Shown in pieces: positions 48,577 through 57,514 of a stretch of DNA of 60,332 nt. How positions within the stretch are numbered: position 1 is the first letter of the stretch; every line of letters begins with the position of its first letter. Position numbers and translations under genes: made by a program. Origin of the DNA: Gammaproteobacteria bacterium (GTDB lineage: Bacteria; Pseudomonadota; Gammaproteobacteria; UBA6429; Thiohalophilaceae); the NCBI GenBank assembly GCA_016194635.1, contig JACQBC010000022.1, positions 1 through 60,332 on the forward strand, given 5' to 3'. The notes under the pieces are model-generated. The model ran no database searches. It was not told the origin of the DNA and saw nothing but the letters and a program-made list of their open reading frames with translations.

Positions 48577-49239
48577 TCATTTTTCCCGCAACAACATCAT
48601 CTGCCCTTCGCGTAATAAATCGACGCGGTTAAGAAACGAGGCTCCGAGCAATACATCATCCGACGCGCGCGCATCGATTACCGCCCCATCGACCTGCTTG
48701 AGTTCAATTTCTCCTACCCGTACGCTCTCCAATTTCACCAAAAATACTCGAACATTTCCCCCGGCCGTACCCGCCACCCCCTGCTGACCTTCATAGCGAT
48801 AATTGATCCCAAGTTTTCGCGCGGTGGCCGCGTTCATCGCCACCCACGAGGCCCCTGTATCGATCATTAATTTCACCGGTTGGTTATTAATCGACCCTGG
48901 GATGAGATACAAGCCGCCGTTTGGCCAGATCCGCGCTTCGGCCTTACGTTGATTGGATGCAAACGATGCATTGATCTTTTCGCCCAGGGTATAGGTGTAG
49001 CGTTTACCTTTAATTTCCAGCACTGCCTTTTCACTATCGGCCGCGATCAGCTTTACACCTTCCGGACTGGACTCGCCGACACGGAGTTTGTATTGCTTGT
49101 TGTCAATATCAAGTACCACCACATTGTTAAACAAGGCATAAATTTGGATATCGGCCGCATGGGCAAGGCCGGCCGTCACTAGGCAAAATACAAAAATGTA
49201 TATTGAGAACTGCATTATGTTGTTCTTTATCGCAGGCAT
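48577..49239 (-). CDS. exported retropepsin-like aspartic protease
   Basis: The 220-residue product has a signal peptide (hydrophobic core about 11-27, ending GLAHA) and, from about residue 105, a single-lobe clan AA aspartic protease domain. The active-site motif is LMIDTGASWVAMNA (D127) and the second signature is DVLLGASFLNRVDLL. This is the TIGR02281 type found in many proteobacteria, active as a dimer with unknown substrates. The ATG at 49239 gives a positively charged signal N-region; the ATG at 49215 is also possible. Confidence 0.88.
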   Translation of the reverse strand: MPAIKNNIMQFSIYIFVFCLVTAGLAHAADIQIYALFNNVVVLDIDNKQYKLRVGESSPEGVKLIAADSEKAVLEIKGKRYTYTLGEKINASFASNQRKAEARIWPNGGLYLIPGSINNQPVKLMIDTGASWVAMNAATARKLGINYRYEGQQGVAGTAGGNVRVFLVKLESVRVGEIELKQVDGAVIDARASDDVLLGASFLNRVDLLREGQMMLLREK

Positions 49240-49289
49240 AACATCAGGTTTTAAGGTTAAACGGCGTAGGTACTGTAATCACCACGAGC

Positions 49290-49688
49290 TTATTGGGTTT
49301 TTTGGCGAATAACATACTTCGCCCCTTTTGCCTTGGTCAGGTCAATCCGTACGCGTTGTTTACTCCAACCGTGTGGTTTCGCCTCCGCTTCAACATAGAC
49401 AATCTTCACCGCGGCGGGTATCACGATATTGGCCTTGCTCTCGGTAAAACTCTTCTGGTTAAGATGGGGATGGTAAAATTCTTCGTAGGCCAGCACTTTT
49501 TTCTTATCATCAACGATACGCCAGGCGCTGACATAGTGTTGGTAATCTTGATCTTGGTGTTTAAACGTGACGTGGAATGTCCAGCCAGGACTGCTGCGCT
49601 CCAACTCGACACGCGTCACCTGTACGTCTTTCGCAGCCGCAACCGTTGCAGACAAAGCCAGCGACATCGCCAGTAAATAACGTAGCAT
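49290..49688 (-). CDS. small exported protein of unknown function
   Basis: The 132-residue precursor has a signal peptide (MLRYLLAMSLALSATVAAA). The mature part of about 110 residues is a beta-sandwich-like domain with the notable HYVSAWRIVDDKKKVLAYEEFYHPH and PHGWSKQRVRIDL. Similar short exported proteins exist in other proteobacteria without assigned function. The ATG at 49688 follows AGGAGG by six bases; the 11-codon upstream extension is rejected. It is downstream of pgpA by 23 bp. Confidence 0.75.
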   Translation of the reverse strand: MLRYLLAMSLALSATVAAAKDVQVTRVELERSSPGWTFHVTFKHQDQDYQHYVSAWRIVDDKKKVLAYEEFYHPHLNQKSFTESKANIVIPAAVKIVYVEAEAKPHGWSKQRVRIDLTKAKGAKYVIRQKTQ

Positions 49689-49711
49689 TGCATTCCTCCT
49701 ATGACACTGTT

Positions 49712-50194
49712 TTATGGCCACCAGCGGTGTACAAGATATAACATTCCACCGGCATATAATCCAGCGAATACATCGTCTAACATCACGCCCAAGCCGCCAT
49801 GTAATTTTCTATCGGCATACGAGGCCGGCCAGGGTTTGGCGATATCAAAGAATCGAAATAAAAAAAACCCAATAACGACTGTTTTGACTGACATCGGCAC
49901 CCATAACATGGTGACAAAAAATCCCGCGAACTCGTCCCAGACGATCACTGAAGGATCTTCCATCCCTAATACACGCGCCGTGCGATCGCACAGATAAATA
50001 CCGCCAAGAATACTCACCAGCGTAAACACGATGAATCCGGTAACACTCAAATAATGTACCATCACATACAACGGTATCGCCGCCAATGTCCCGATGGTGC
50101 CCGACGCAATCGGGGCTAAACCGCTGCCAAATCCCATACTCAGCAGATGACCCGGATCTTTAAGTAATTGCGTTGGCGAAATTTTCTCGCTCAT
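49712..50194 (-). CDS. pgpA: phosphatidylglycerophosphatase A
   Basis: PgpA dephosphorylates phosphatidylglycerophosphate to phosphatidylglycerol in the inner membrane. The 160-residue protein has GFGSGLAPIASGTIGTLAAIP, DPSVIVWDEFAGFF and the C-terminal GGLGVMLDDVFAGLYA with metal-binding aspartates among four hydrophobic helices. The ATG at 50194 is 13 bp after the thiL stop; the long upstream frame overlaps thiL and is rejected. thiL-pgpA is a conserved pair. Confidence 0.95.
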   Translation of the reverse strand: MSEKISPTQLLKDPGHLLSMGFGSGLAPIASGTIGTLAAIPLYVMVHYLSVTGFIVFTLVSILGGIYLCDRTARVLGMEDPSVIVWDEFAGFFVTMLWVPMSVKTVVIGFFLFRFFDIAKPWPASYADRKLHGGLGVMLDDVFAGLYAGGMLYLVHRWWP

Positions 50195-50207
50195 GATAAC
50201 CCTATCG

Positions 50208-51179
50208 TCATTGAAAATGTTGATAACCCAGGGGGGCGAGGCTTTGCTCATTCCCCCCAGCATCCACCAGCCGCAAGATCGGTTCGAGGGTAATCTCACC
50301 GATCGCTGTAACCGGGCAGGCCAGTGTTTCACTCAATTGTTTAACCTGATGGACCTGCGCTTGGGGTACTGTAAAACACAATTCATAATCATCACCACCG
50401 TGCAACATAAACGGTAACGCCTGGAGTAAGGAAGGCATAACCTGTTGCGCCATCGCCGAACGGGGTAATGCCGCGGCGATGATACGCGCTCCAACATTAC
50501 TGGCCGTCAATATATGCCCCAGGTCCGCCGCAAGCCCATCAGACACGTCAATACAGCTGGTAGCCATGTCGATCAAGGCCATGCCCAAAGCCACGCGCGG
50601 GCTTGGTCGATGCAATCGCTGTTGTAAGGGTTGTTGCTGTGGCTCCTTCGTTAGTCTTGATGCTTGCAACAGCTCTAAAGCCAAGGCGGCATCTCCCAAG
50701 CTACCGCTCACATAGATCTGATCACCCGGCTGCGCGCCGCAGCGTTGTAAAAATTTCCCGCTTCGCACCCAACCGCCGATTTGCAGGGTAATACTCAGCG
50801 GCCCGCGCGTGGTATCCCCGCCAATCAGATCCATCTCATACTGATCCGCCAATTCAAATAAACCCGCAGCGAAGCGCGACAACCATCCCGCCTCGGCCTT
50901 GGGTAAGGACAAGGCCAGGGTGAACCATTTTGGCATGGCCCCCATGGCCGCCATATCGCTTAAATTCACCGCCAGTGCCTTCCAACCAATATCCTCGGCG
51001 GCGGTTCCCTTGGAAAAATGTACGCCTTCATTGAGCGTATCGATGGCGATAACGGTGTCATAGCCTTGCGGGCTACGCACCACGGCGGCGTCGTCGCCAA
51101 CCGATAAAATAATTTCTTGTGGGTGTCGTGGCGGGTGGGTAAAGTAATCGCGAATGATCTCAAATTCACCCTGTGCCAT
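50208..51179 (-). CDS. thiL: thiamine-monophosphate kinase
   Basis: ThiL makes thiamine diphosphate from thiamine monophosphate, needed by Dxs among others. The 323-residue protein carries SVGDDAAVV, the SDMAAMGAMPKWFTL segment, GGDTTRGPLSITL and the C-terminal ISVSDGLAADL-like VSDGLAADLGHIL. The ATG at 51179 lies just after the nusB stop; a TTG four codons earlier is less likely. No thiamine riboswitch precedes it. Confidence 0.95.
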   Translation of the reverse strand: MAQGEFEIIRDYFTHPPRHPQEIILSVGDDAAVVRSPQGYDTVIAIDTLNEGVHFSKGTAAEDIGWKALAVNLSDMAAMGAMPKWFTLALSLPKAEAGWLSRFAAGLFELADQYEMDLIGGDTTRGPLSITLQIGGWVRSGKFLQRCGAQPGDQIYVSGSLGDAALALELLQASRLTKEPQQQPLQQRLHRPSPRVALGMALIDMATSCIDVSDGLAADLGHILTASNVGARIIAAALPRSAMAQQVMPSLLQALPFMLHGGDDYELCFTVPQAQVHQVKQLSETLACPVTAIGEITLEPILRLVDAGGNEQSLAPLGYQHFQ

Positions 51180-51187
51180 AGGCGGAC

Positions 51188-51619
51188 TCAACGCGTGCGT
51201 GAGCGGATTTCGGTTTGGCGTAACTGCGCGGCCAGTTTATCCAGCACGCCATTAACAAACTTATGTCCGTCCTCGGCGCCGAATTTTTTCGCTAACTCAA
51301 TAGCTTCATTTATAACAACGCGGTAGGGAATATCAACACGATGCTGCAATTCATACGCCGCCAGGCGCAAGATGGCCAATTCCACCGGGTCAACTTCATT
51401 GATAACCCGGGATAATAACGGACCGATCAACCCGTCCAGTTGCGTCACATAGTCGGGAGTTTTGAGCATTAACTCGGCGAGATAATCGCGATCAACGTTG
51501 GTGAGTTCCTGGGTTTCGTGCAGGTGCAACAAAACCGCACGCGGATCATTACCGGAGAGTTGCCATTCGTACAATCCCTGCATCGCTAAACGCCGTGCCC
51601 GGGTACGTGCGGCGCTCAT
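51188..51619 (-). CDS. nusB: transcription antitermination protein NusB
   Basis: NusB binds the BoxA RNA with NusE (S10) for antitermination on rRNA operons. The 143-residue all-helical protein starts MSAARTRARRLAMQGLYEW, with IDQLIGP-like LDGLIGPLLSR and VVINEAIELAKKFGAEDGHKFVNGVLDKL. It sits between ribH and thiL as in many gammaproteobacteria. Confidence 0.96.
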   Translation of the reverse strand: MSAARTRARRLAMQGLYEWQLSGNDPRAVLLHLHETQELTNVDRDYLAELMLKTPDYVTQLDGLIGPLLSRVINEVDPVELAILRLAAYELQHRVDIPYRVVINEAIELAKKFGAEDGHKFVNGVLDKLAAQLRQTEIRSRTR

Positions 51620-51652
51620 TGTACTAACCTGTTGATGCCCATATCTCGCAAC

Positions 51653-52126
51653 TTAATTTAGCTGGCGCAATACATTAACCATCTCAATCGCCGATAACGC
51701 AGCGTCCACCCCCTTGTTGCCGGCTTTGGTACCGGCGCGTTCCACGGCTTGGTCGATGGTATCCACGGTCAACACGCCAAATGCCACGGGTAGACCGGTT
51801 TGCATCATGACTTGGGACAATCCTTTCACGCATTCGCCCGCCACGTATTCAAAATGCGGCGTGCCGCCGCGGATCACACACCCTAAGGCGATAACGGCAT
51901 CGTATTGCTTACTTTCGGCGAGTCGTTTGGCGGCCAGTGGTAATTCAAACGCACCAGGCACCCACACCACTTCGAGCTCGGCCTCGGCGCTGCCATGCCG
52001 CCGGAGCGTGTCGACCGCGCCATCCAATAGGCTTTGGGTGATAAAACTGTTAAACCGTCCTACCACTAACACGAATTTGCTGTTGCGACAAACCAAATCA
52101 CCTTCGATCGTTTTTGCTTTCGTCAT
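51653..52126 (-). CDS. ribH: 6,7-dimethyl-8-ribityllumazine synthase
   Basis: RibH makes lumazine, the last intermediate before riboflavin. The 157-residue protein shows [46 protein letters not shown] and the catalytic His within that region. It begins 20 bp after ribBA. All downstream riboflavin steps are present in the cluster. Confidence 0.97.
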   Translation of the reverse strand: MTKAKTIEGDLVCRNSKFVLVVGRFNSFITQSLLDGAVDTLRRHGSAEAELEVVWVPGAFELPLAAKRLAESKQYDAVIALGCVIRGGTPHFEYVAGECVKGLSQVMMQTGLPVAFGVLTVDTIDQAVERAGTKAGNKGVDAALSAIEMVNVLRQLN

Positions 52127-52145
52127 GAGGATAAACCTTTCGTCT

Positions 52146-53252
52146 TTAATGAATGTATTCGACCACTTCTAAACCAAACCCCGACAGCGCGTGCATTTTT
52201 TTTGGGGCGCTCAGCACACGCATTTTACGCACGCCAATATCCAATAAAATTTGCGCGCCGATACCAAAGGTCCGCAGATCTTCGCCGGATTCTTGGCTGG
52301 GTAGATCTTGCCCAACATCTTGGCGGGCATAATTTTGTACCCGTGAAATCAGCGCGGCATTGTCATCACCCGGACGAATGATCACCACCACTCCTTGCCC
52401 CGAGGCCTCGATGCGTTGCAGGGCATCGGTTAATGGCCAGCCGCAATCCGCGCGTTGACTTGCGAAAAGATCACACAGCTGATTTTCCACGTGTACCCGT
52501 ACTAGGGCGGGCTCGGCACGCTGAATATCCCCTTTCACCAAGGCCAGATGCAGACGCTGGTCGATGCTACTGCGGTAGGTATGCAAACGAAATTGCCCGT
52601 AATGGGTCGGCATGTCGCAACTGGCCACACGTTCAACCGATTTTTCGTTTTGAATGCGGTAGTGGATCAAATCGGCGATCGTGCCGATCTTCAAGCCATG
52701 GCGTTTAGCAAATACTTCTAAATCCGGCCGCCGTGCCATACTACCGTCTTCATTCAAGATCTCAACAATCACCGAGGAGGCTTCTAATCCGGCCAGACGG
52801 GCTAAATCACAGCCCGCCTCGGTGTGCCCGGCGCGGGTCAACACCCCACCGGGTTGCGCCATCAAGGGAAAGATATGGCCGGGTTGGACTAAATCCGAAG
52901 CCTTGGCATCCACGGCCACGGCCTTTTTCACCGTGACGGCGCGATCCGCCGCCGAGATACCGGTGGTGACCCCGTCGGCCGCCTCGATCGATACCGTGAA
53001 ATTGGTGCCGTGCCGATCGTTGGTGGAGCTAACCATCAGCGGTAAACGCAGACGTTCACAACGATCCTTGGTCAAGGTTAGACAAATCAGCCCGCGGCCG
53101 TATTTGGCCATGAAGTTAATCGCCTCGGGGGTCACCTTTTCTGCCGCGACGATCAAATCGCCTTCGTTCTCGCGATCTTCATCGTCCATCAAGATCACCA
53201 TTTGGCCTTGACGAAAATCCGCGATCAGTTCTTCAATGCTATTTAATGCCAT
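52146..53252 (-). CDS. ribBA: DHBP synthase fused to a degenerate GTP cyclohydrolase II domain
   Basis: The N-terminal ~200 residues are 3,4-dihydroxy-2-butanone-4-phosphate synthase ([43 protein letters not shown]). The C-terminal half aligns with GTP cyclohydrolase II, but its zinc ligands are largely lost: where the active enzyme has SEC...RCDC, this protein has VEN...RADC, keeping only one cysteine. The catalytic YRQEGR segment is also replaced by IRPGDDN. The second half is therefore probably not a working GCH II, and a separate ribA should exist elsewhere. This kind of RibB-with-vestigial-RibA is widespread in proteobacteria. Confidence 0.93.
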   Translation of the reverse strand: MALNSIEELIADFRQGQMVILMDDEDRENEGDLIVAAEKVTPEAINFMAKYGRGLICLTLTKDRCERLRLPLMVSSTNDRHGTNFTVSIEAADGVTTGISAADRAVTVKKAVAVDAKASDLVQPGHIFPLMAQPGGVLTRAGHTEAGCDLARLAGLEASSVIVEILNEDGSMARRPDLEVFAKRHGLKIGTIADLIHYRIQNEKSVERVASCDMPTHYGQFRLHTYRSSIDQRLHLALVKGDIQRAEPALVRVHVENQLCDLFASQRADCGWPLTDALQRIEASGQGVVVIIRPGDDNAALISRVQNYARQDVGQDLPSQESGEDLRTFGIGAQILLDIGVRKMRVLSAPKKMHALSGFGLEVVEYIH

Positions 53253-53282
53253 ATCGGTGTTAACCTTGCTAAAGTGGTGATC

Positions 53283-53942
53283 TTACTTAATAAACCCGTG
53301 CTGAGCGAGAAATTCCCGAGTCAATCCTGCCGACTCCGGCGTAGCGGCCCGATCTCCCAACAATAATCGTTCCAGATAACGCGCGATAATATCGACTTCC
53401 AGATTCACCTGCTGACCCGGCCGGCAGCTCGCCAGCGTGGTAGCTTGCAAGGTATGGGGGACAATCATCAGATCGAACAAATTGCCACGCACGGCATTGA
53501 CCGTAAGGCTAATACCATCCACACAAATCGAGCCTTTTGATGCGATATATTTACTGAGATCCGCTGGGGCTTGCAACGTGAATTCCACCGCGCGTCCAAC
53601 CGGCTGTCGTCCCACCACGTCACCCACACCATCAATATGCCCGCTGACCAAGTGACCGCCTAAACGGGTAGTAGGCGTCATGGCCTTTTCAAGATTGACA
53701 CGGCTATTCACCGGCAATTGATTCAGGGTGGTTTTATCCAAGCTCTCACGCGACACATCTGCCCAAAAACCATCCCCCGGTAACTCAACCACCGTGAGGC
53801 ATACCCCGTTAACCGCAATGCTGTCGCCAAGCTGCACATCGGCCAAGGGTAATTCACCGCAGTGCAGGCGTAGACGTAAATCTTCACCCTGCGGCTCGCG
53901 TGCCGCGATGTGCCCAATGGCTTGTACAATACCGGTAAACAT
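53283..53942 (-). CDS. ribE: riboflavin synthase alpha chain
   Basis: The enzyme dismutates two lumazines to riboflavin. The 219-residue protein is a tandem of two similar beta-barrel domains: MFTGIVQAIGHI ... DSIAVNGVCLTVVE in the first, and LVSGHIDGVGDV ... SICVDGISLTVNAV in the second. The ATG overlaps the ribD stop by one base (TAATG). Confidence 0.96.
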   Translation of the reverse strand: MFTGIVQAIGHIAAREPQGEDLRLRLHCGELPLADVQLGDSIAVNGVCLTVVELPGDGFWADVSRESLDKTTLNQLPVNSRVNLEKAMTPTTRLGGHLVSGHIDGVGDVVGRQPVGRAVEFTLQAPADLSKYIASKGSICVDGISLTVNAVRGNLFDLMIVPHTLQATTLASCRPGQQVNLEVDIIARYLERLLLGDRAATPESAGLTREFLAQHGFIK

Positions 53943-55048
53943 TATGCGGTCTGCCTGGGTTTAAGCCGCGCGCTGATACGCCAATCCACCCCTACGGCGC
54001 GGACATCGGTAATCTGCAGTTCGATACGATCGGCCATGGTGTGTAATAAAGGTAGCCGATATAACGCACGCGCTGTGTCCCCCAACAATAACGGCGCCAT
54101 GTAAATAACCAGTTCATCAATTAAGCCCGCTTGCAACATCGCGCCACTGAGCGTGGCACCGGCTTCGAGTAATACTTCGTTGACTTCCAATTCCGCCAAT
54201 TTTTCCAACAATGCCTCTAAATCGACATTATTCCCCTTGCGTGGCAGGGTCAGGACGCGCGCGCTGGCGCTTTGCAGCAATTCACACGCGTCAGGATCTT
54301 CACTACAAGTAACGATCAGGGTTTGACCGGGTTCGCTCAATACCCGCGCTTTGGGCGGTGTGCTCAAATACGTATCCATCACCACCCGCAAGGGTTGTAT
54401 CAGTTCCGAGTCCAAACGCACGGTTAAGGAAGGATCATCGGTCAAGATGGTCCCTACCCCGGTTAAAATAGCCGAACTACGCGCCCGTAAGCGTTGCACA
54501 TCCAAACGCGCCGCCTCGGAGCTAATCCATTTACTGTCGCCATCGGCCATCGCGGTACGGCCGTCAAGGCTCATCGCCATTTTATTCCGTACCCAGGGCC
54601 GTCCAGCCTGCATGCGTTTAATGAACCCCGGGTTAAGCGCGCGGGCTTGTTCTTCAAGACAACCTACTTCTACGGCAATACCGGCGTTGCGTAATTGTTG
54701 CAAGCCATGGCCCGCAACCTTGGGATTGGGATCTTGCATCGCCACCACCACCCGCGCTACCTTGGCGTTGATCAAGGCATCGGTACACGGAGGAGTACGG
54801 CCGTAATGGCAACAGGGCTCTAAACTGACGTAGGCTGTGGCACCCTGCGCCTTGCTTCCCGCCAGGCGCAAGGCATGAATTTCAGCGTGAGGACCACCGG
54901 CACGCTGATGCCAGCCCTCACCCACAATCTGCGCCTCACGGCTGATGACACAACCCACGCGCGGATTAGGATCCGTGGTGAACATGCCTAACTCAGCCAG
55001 TTGCAGGGCACGCGCCATGTATTGATAATCAAGGACCGAAAACGCCAT
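53942..55048 (-). CDS. ribD: bifunctional diaminohydroxyphosphoribosylaminopyrimidine deaminase / reductase
   Basis: RibD carries out the second and third steps of riboflavin synthesis. Residues 1-145 are the cytidine-deaminase-fold domain with zinc motifs HAEIHAL and EPCCHYGRTPPC. The rest is the DHFR-like reductase (KMAMSLDGRTAMADGDSKWIS, LVTGVGTIL-like ILTGVGTILTDDPSL). 368 residues. It is 17 bp after nrdR, the conserved order. Confidence 0.97.
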   Translation of the reverse strand: MAFSVLDYQYMARALQLAELGMFTTDPNPRVGCVISREAQIVGEGWHQRAGGPHAEIHALRLAGSKAQGATAYVSLEPCCHYGRTPPCTDALINAKVARVVVAMQDPNPKVAGHGLQQLRNAGIAVEVGCLEEQARALNPGFIKRMQAGRPWVRNKMAMSLDGRTAMADGDSKWISSEAARLDVQRLRARSSAILTGVGTILTDDPSLTVRLDSELIQPLRVVMDTYLSTPPKARVLSEPGQTLIVTCSEDPDACELLQSASARVLTLPRKGNNVDLEALLEKLAELEVNEVLLEAGATLSGAMLQAGLIDELVIYMAPLLLGDTARALYRLPLLHTMADRIELQITDVRAVGVDWRISARLKPRQTA

Positions 55049-55065
55049 GGCGTCACTCTCAGGAT

Positions 55066-55578
55066 TTAAAGATCCGATTCGTCATCCGGCAATAACGATT
55101 GCTGGCGTTGTTTTACCTCGGGAGAGGGTTCATTCTTGAGACGTTCGATCACCTCTTCAAACGCATTCACATCTTGAAAACTGCGATACACCGAGGCAAA
55201 CCGCACATAAGCCACTTGATCCAAATGCCGTAGCTCACCCATTACCCAGGCACCCACTTCGGTGGAGGCAATATCACGCTCGCCTTTGGTACGAATGCGT
55301 TTCATGATACGGTTGATAGCGGCGTCGATATCATCCGAGGCCACCGGGCGTTTTTCCAAGGCGCGCAAAATTCCCGCTCGCAATTTTTCTTCATTAAACG
55401 GTTCACGCCGTCCATCACTTTTGATAATACGCGGCATTACCAATTCGGCGGTTTCAAAGGTGGTGAAACGTTCACTGCAACCACTACATTCACGCCGGCG
55501 GCGCACACTCGCTCCATCGCTGGTCAGCCGCGAATCGATCACCTTGGTATCCTCAGCTCCGCAGAACGGGCAAAACAT
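55066..55578 (-). CDS. nrdR: ribonucleotide reductase repressor NrdR
   Basis: NrdR is the nucleotide-sensing repressor of ribonucleotide reductase genes. The 170-residue protein has an N-terminal zinc ribbon (CPFC ... CSGC), the DNA-contacting [17 protein letters not shown] region and a C-terminal ATP-cone ([19 protein letters not shown]). No NrdR boxes were found by eye in this window; its targets must be elsewhere. It starts 15 bp after glyA. Confidence 0.96.
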   Translation of the reverse strand: MFCPFCGAEDTKVIDSRLTSDGASVRRRRECSGCSERFTTFETAELVMPRIIKSDGRREPFNEEKLRAGILRALEKRPVASDDIDAAINRIMKRIRTKGERDIASTEVGAWVMGELRHLDQVAYVRFASVYRSFQDVNAFEEVIERLKNEPSPEVKQRQQSLLPDDESDL

Positions 55579-55592
55579 GCGGCGACCTTAGC

Positions 55593-56849
55593 TTAGGACG
55601 CATACACGGGAAATTTTTTGCATAGTACCTGAACCTTGTGTTTAACCGCGCTAATCACCGCGTCATCACCGAGCTTATCTAAGACGTCGGCGATCCAATT
55701 CGCCAAGTCGTGCGCCTCGGCCTGTTTAAAACCACGCGTGGTCATGGCCGGGGTACCAATACGGATCCCCGAGGTAACAAACGCTGATTGGGGATCATTG
55801 GGCACAGCGTTTTTGTTCACCGTGATATGCGCGCGGCCTAAGGCCGCATCGGCGTCTTTACCGGTAATACCCTTATCGATCAGATCAATCAGGAACAAAT
55901 GATCATCAGTTCCACCGGAAACAATTTTGTATCCGCGCTGAATTAAGGTCTCGGCCATAACCCGGGCATTAACAATCACTTGTTGTTGATACTGTTTAAA
56001 CTCCGGTAACAGGGCCTCTTTAAAGGCCACCGCCTTGGCGGCGATGACGTGCATGAGGGGTCCCCCTTGGGTCCCGGGAAACACCATGGAATTGAGTTTT
56101 TTCTCAATATCCGGGTTGGCCTTGGCCAAGATTAACCCGCCGCGCGGCCCGCGCAGGGTTTTATGCGTGGTGGTGGTGGTGACATCGGCAATGCTCACGG
56201 GGTTCGGGTAAAGCCCTGCCGCGACCAATCCGGCCACATGCGCCATGTCCACAAACAGATAGGCTCCGACTTTATCGGCGATCGTGCGGAACCGCTGCCA
56301 ATCCAACACCCGCGAATAAGCGGAGAATCCAGCCACAATCATCTTGGGTTTGTGTTGTAGGGCCAGGGTTTCAACTTGGTTGTAATCCACTTCCCCGCTG
56401 GACACATCTAACCCGTATTGCACGGCATTGAATAACTTACCGGAAAAATTAACCTTAGCCCCGTGGGTCAAATGTCCCCCGTGGGCCAGGCTCATTCCCA
56501 GAATCGTCGCACCGGGTTCGAGCAAGGCAAAATAGACCGCCGCATTGGCCTGTGAGCCGGAATGGGGTTGGACATTGGCGTAGGCGGCACCGAATAATTG
56601 TTTAGCGCGGTTTATCGCCAACTGCTCCGCCACATCCACGTGTTCGCAGCCCCCATAATAACGTTTGCCGGGATAACCCTCGGCGTATTTATTGGTAAGC
56701 ACCGAGCCTTGCGCGGCCAGGACCCGAGGACTGGCGTAATTTTCCGATGCGATCAGTTCGATATGTTGTTCTTGACGCTCGGCTTCCTGCACCATGGCTT
56801 GCCATAATTCCGCGTCAAAATTTGCAATCTGCATGCCGTTGTTATACAT
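55593..56849 (-). CDS. glyA: serine hydroxymethyltransferase
   Basis: GlyA interconverts serine and glycine with tetrahydrofolate. The 418-residue PLP enzyme has [15 protein letters not shown], the [15 protein letters not shown] segment, and the PLP lysine in [14 protein letters not shown]. The ATG at 56849 follows GAGG; the ATG five codons in is the other option. The 197-bp space upstream to tusA (56850-57046) contains no riboswitch I recognise. Confidence 0.97.
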   Translation of the reverse strand: MYNNGMQIANFDAELWQAMVQEAERQEQHIELIASENYASPRVLAAQGSVLTNKYAEGYPGKRYYGGCEHVDVAEQLAINRAKQLFGAAYANVQPHSGSQANAAVYFALLEPGATILGMSLAHGGHLTHGAKVNFSGKLFNAVQYGLDVSSGEVDYNQVETLALQHKPKMIVAGFSAYSRVLDWQRFRTIADKVGAYLFVDMAHVAGLVAAGLYPNPVSIADVTTTTTHKTLRGPRGGLILAKANPDIEKKLNSMVFPGTQGGPLMHVIAAKAVAFKEALLPEFKQYQQQVIVNARVMAETLIQRGYKIVSGGTDDHLFLIDLIDKGITGKDADAALGRAHITVNKNAVPNDPQSAFVTSGIRIGTPAMTTRGFKQAEAHDLANWIADVLDKLGDDAVISAVKHKVQVLCKKFPVYAS

Positions 56850-57046
56850 CCCAACCTCGTCATTTACTGAATTAATAGAGCGCTAAGCTTACCCGATTCC
56901 CGCACGACAGGCATGATCCTTTTGAGTAATAGCTATTTGTCTGATAACAACAGGAGGAACCAAGCCACACTCCCTAACCCACGTCCCTGTGAGCAAGTAG
57001 TGCGCTTGGATTTTAAGAATACTTTATGAATAACGCAGGGGGTGAG

Positions 57047-57271
57047 TTAAGCTTTTTTTAATAAGAAGACAAACTTACCACCTTCTTCTTTAGATTCCAG
57101 CAATGAGTTACCTGTTTGTTTAGCAAATGCCTCAAAGTCTTTTACCGAACCTGGATCCGTCGCTACAATCTTAAGTACTTGCCCACTCTTCAACTCGCCA
57201 AGGGTTTTCTTCGCGCGTAAAATAGGCAGTGGACAATTTAATCCGCTTGCATCAAGTTCTTTATCGGCCAT
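57047..57271 (-). CDS. tusA: sulfurtransferase TusA
   Basis: TusA carries sulfane sulfur as a cysteine persulfide. In most bacteria it serves thiouridine synthesis, and in sulfur oxidisers it also delivers sulfur to the oxidation enzymes. The 74-residue protein has the CPxP motif with active C13 (GLNCPLPILRAKKTL) and LKIVATDPGSVKDFEAF. The surroundings (soxXYZ 2 kb away) favour a role in dissimilatory sulfur transfer, but no rhodanese or DsrE gene accompanies it here. Confidence 0.95.
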   Translation of the reverse strand: MADKELDASGLNCPLPILRAKKTLGELKSGQVLKIVATDPGSVKDFEAFAKQTGNSLLESKEEGGKFVFLLKKA

Positions 57272-57514
57272 GGTATGCTCCTAGTTATTAAGTTTGTGGT
57301 GAGTAGGATTTGGTATTTATCCCTGGATATGGTAACTATAACCTTCCTAATTGAACTTACTATCCGTGCACAAGGTCAGTACTATTTATAGCGTATTTTA
57401 ATAATATCGTATATTACCATATGTTTATTCGCTGGCTAGTATGCGTATAACATAATCCAGACTAAAGATTATTTTCATTTTTTTCAACTGGTTATCCCAC
57501 GAAATAGTGTGCCG

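Noticed and set aside
51180-51187. Thiamine riboswitch upstream of thiL
   Set aside because: thiL starts 8 bp after nusB; there is no room and no THI-box.
53254-53282. FMN riboswitch before the riboflavin genes
   Set aside because: The spacers within nrdR-ribD-ribE-ribBA are too short, and no RFN element blocks were seen upstream of glyA or nrdR.
56850-57046. Glycine, SAH or THF riboswitch upstream of glyA
   Set aside because: The 197-bp leader shows none of the conserved core blocks of these classes.
57272-57508. AT-rich bepA-tusA intergenic region as a replication or attachment site
   Set aside because: No DnaA-box cluster, iterons or att-like repeats were seen; AT richness alone is expected of a divergent promoter region.
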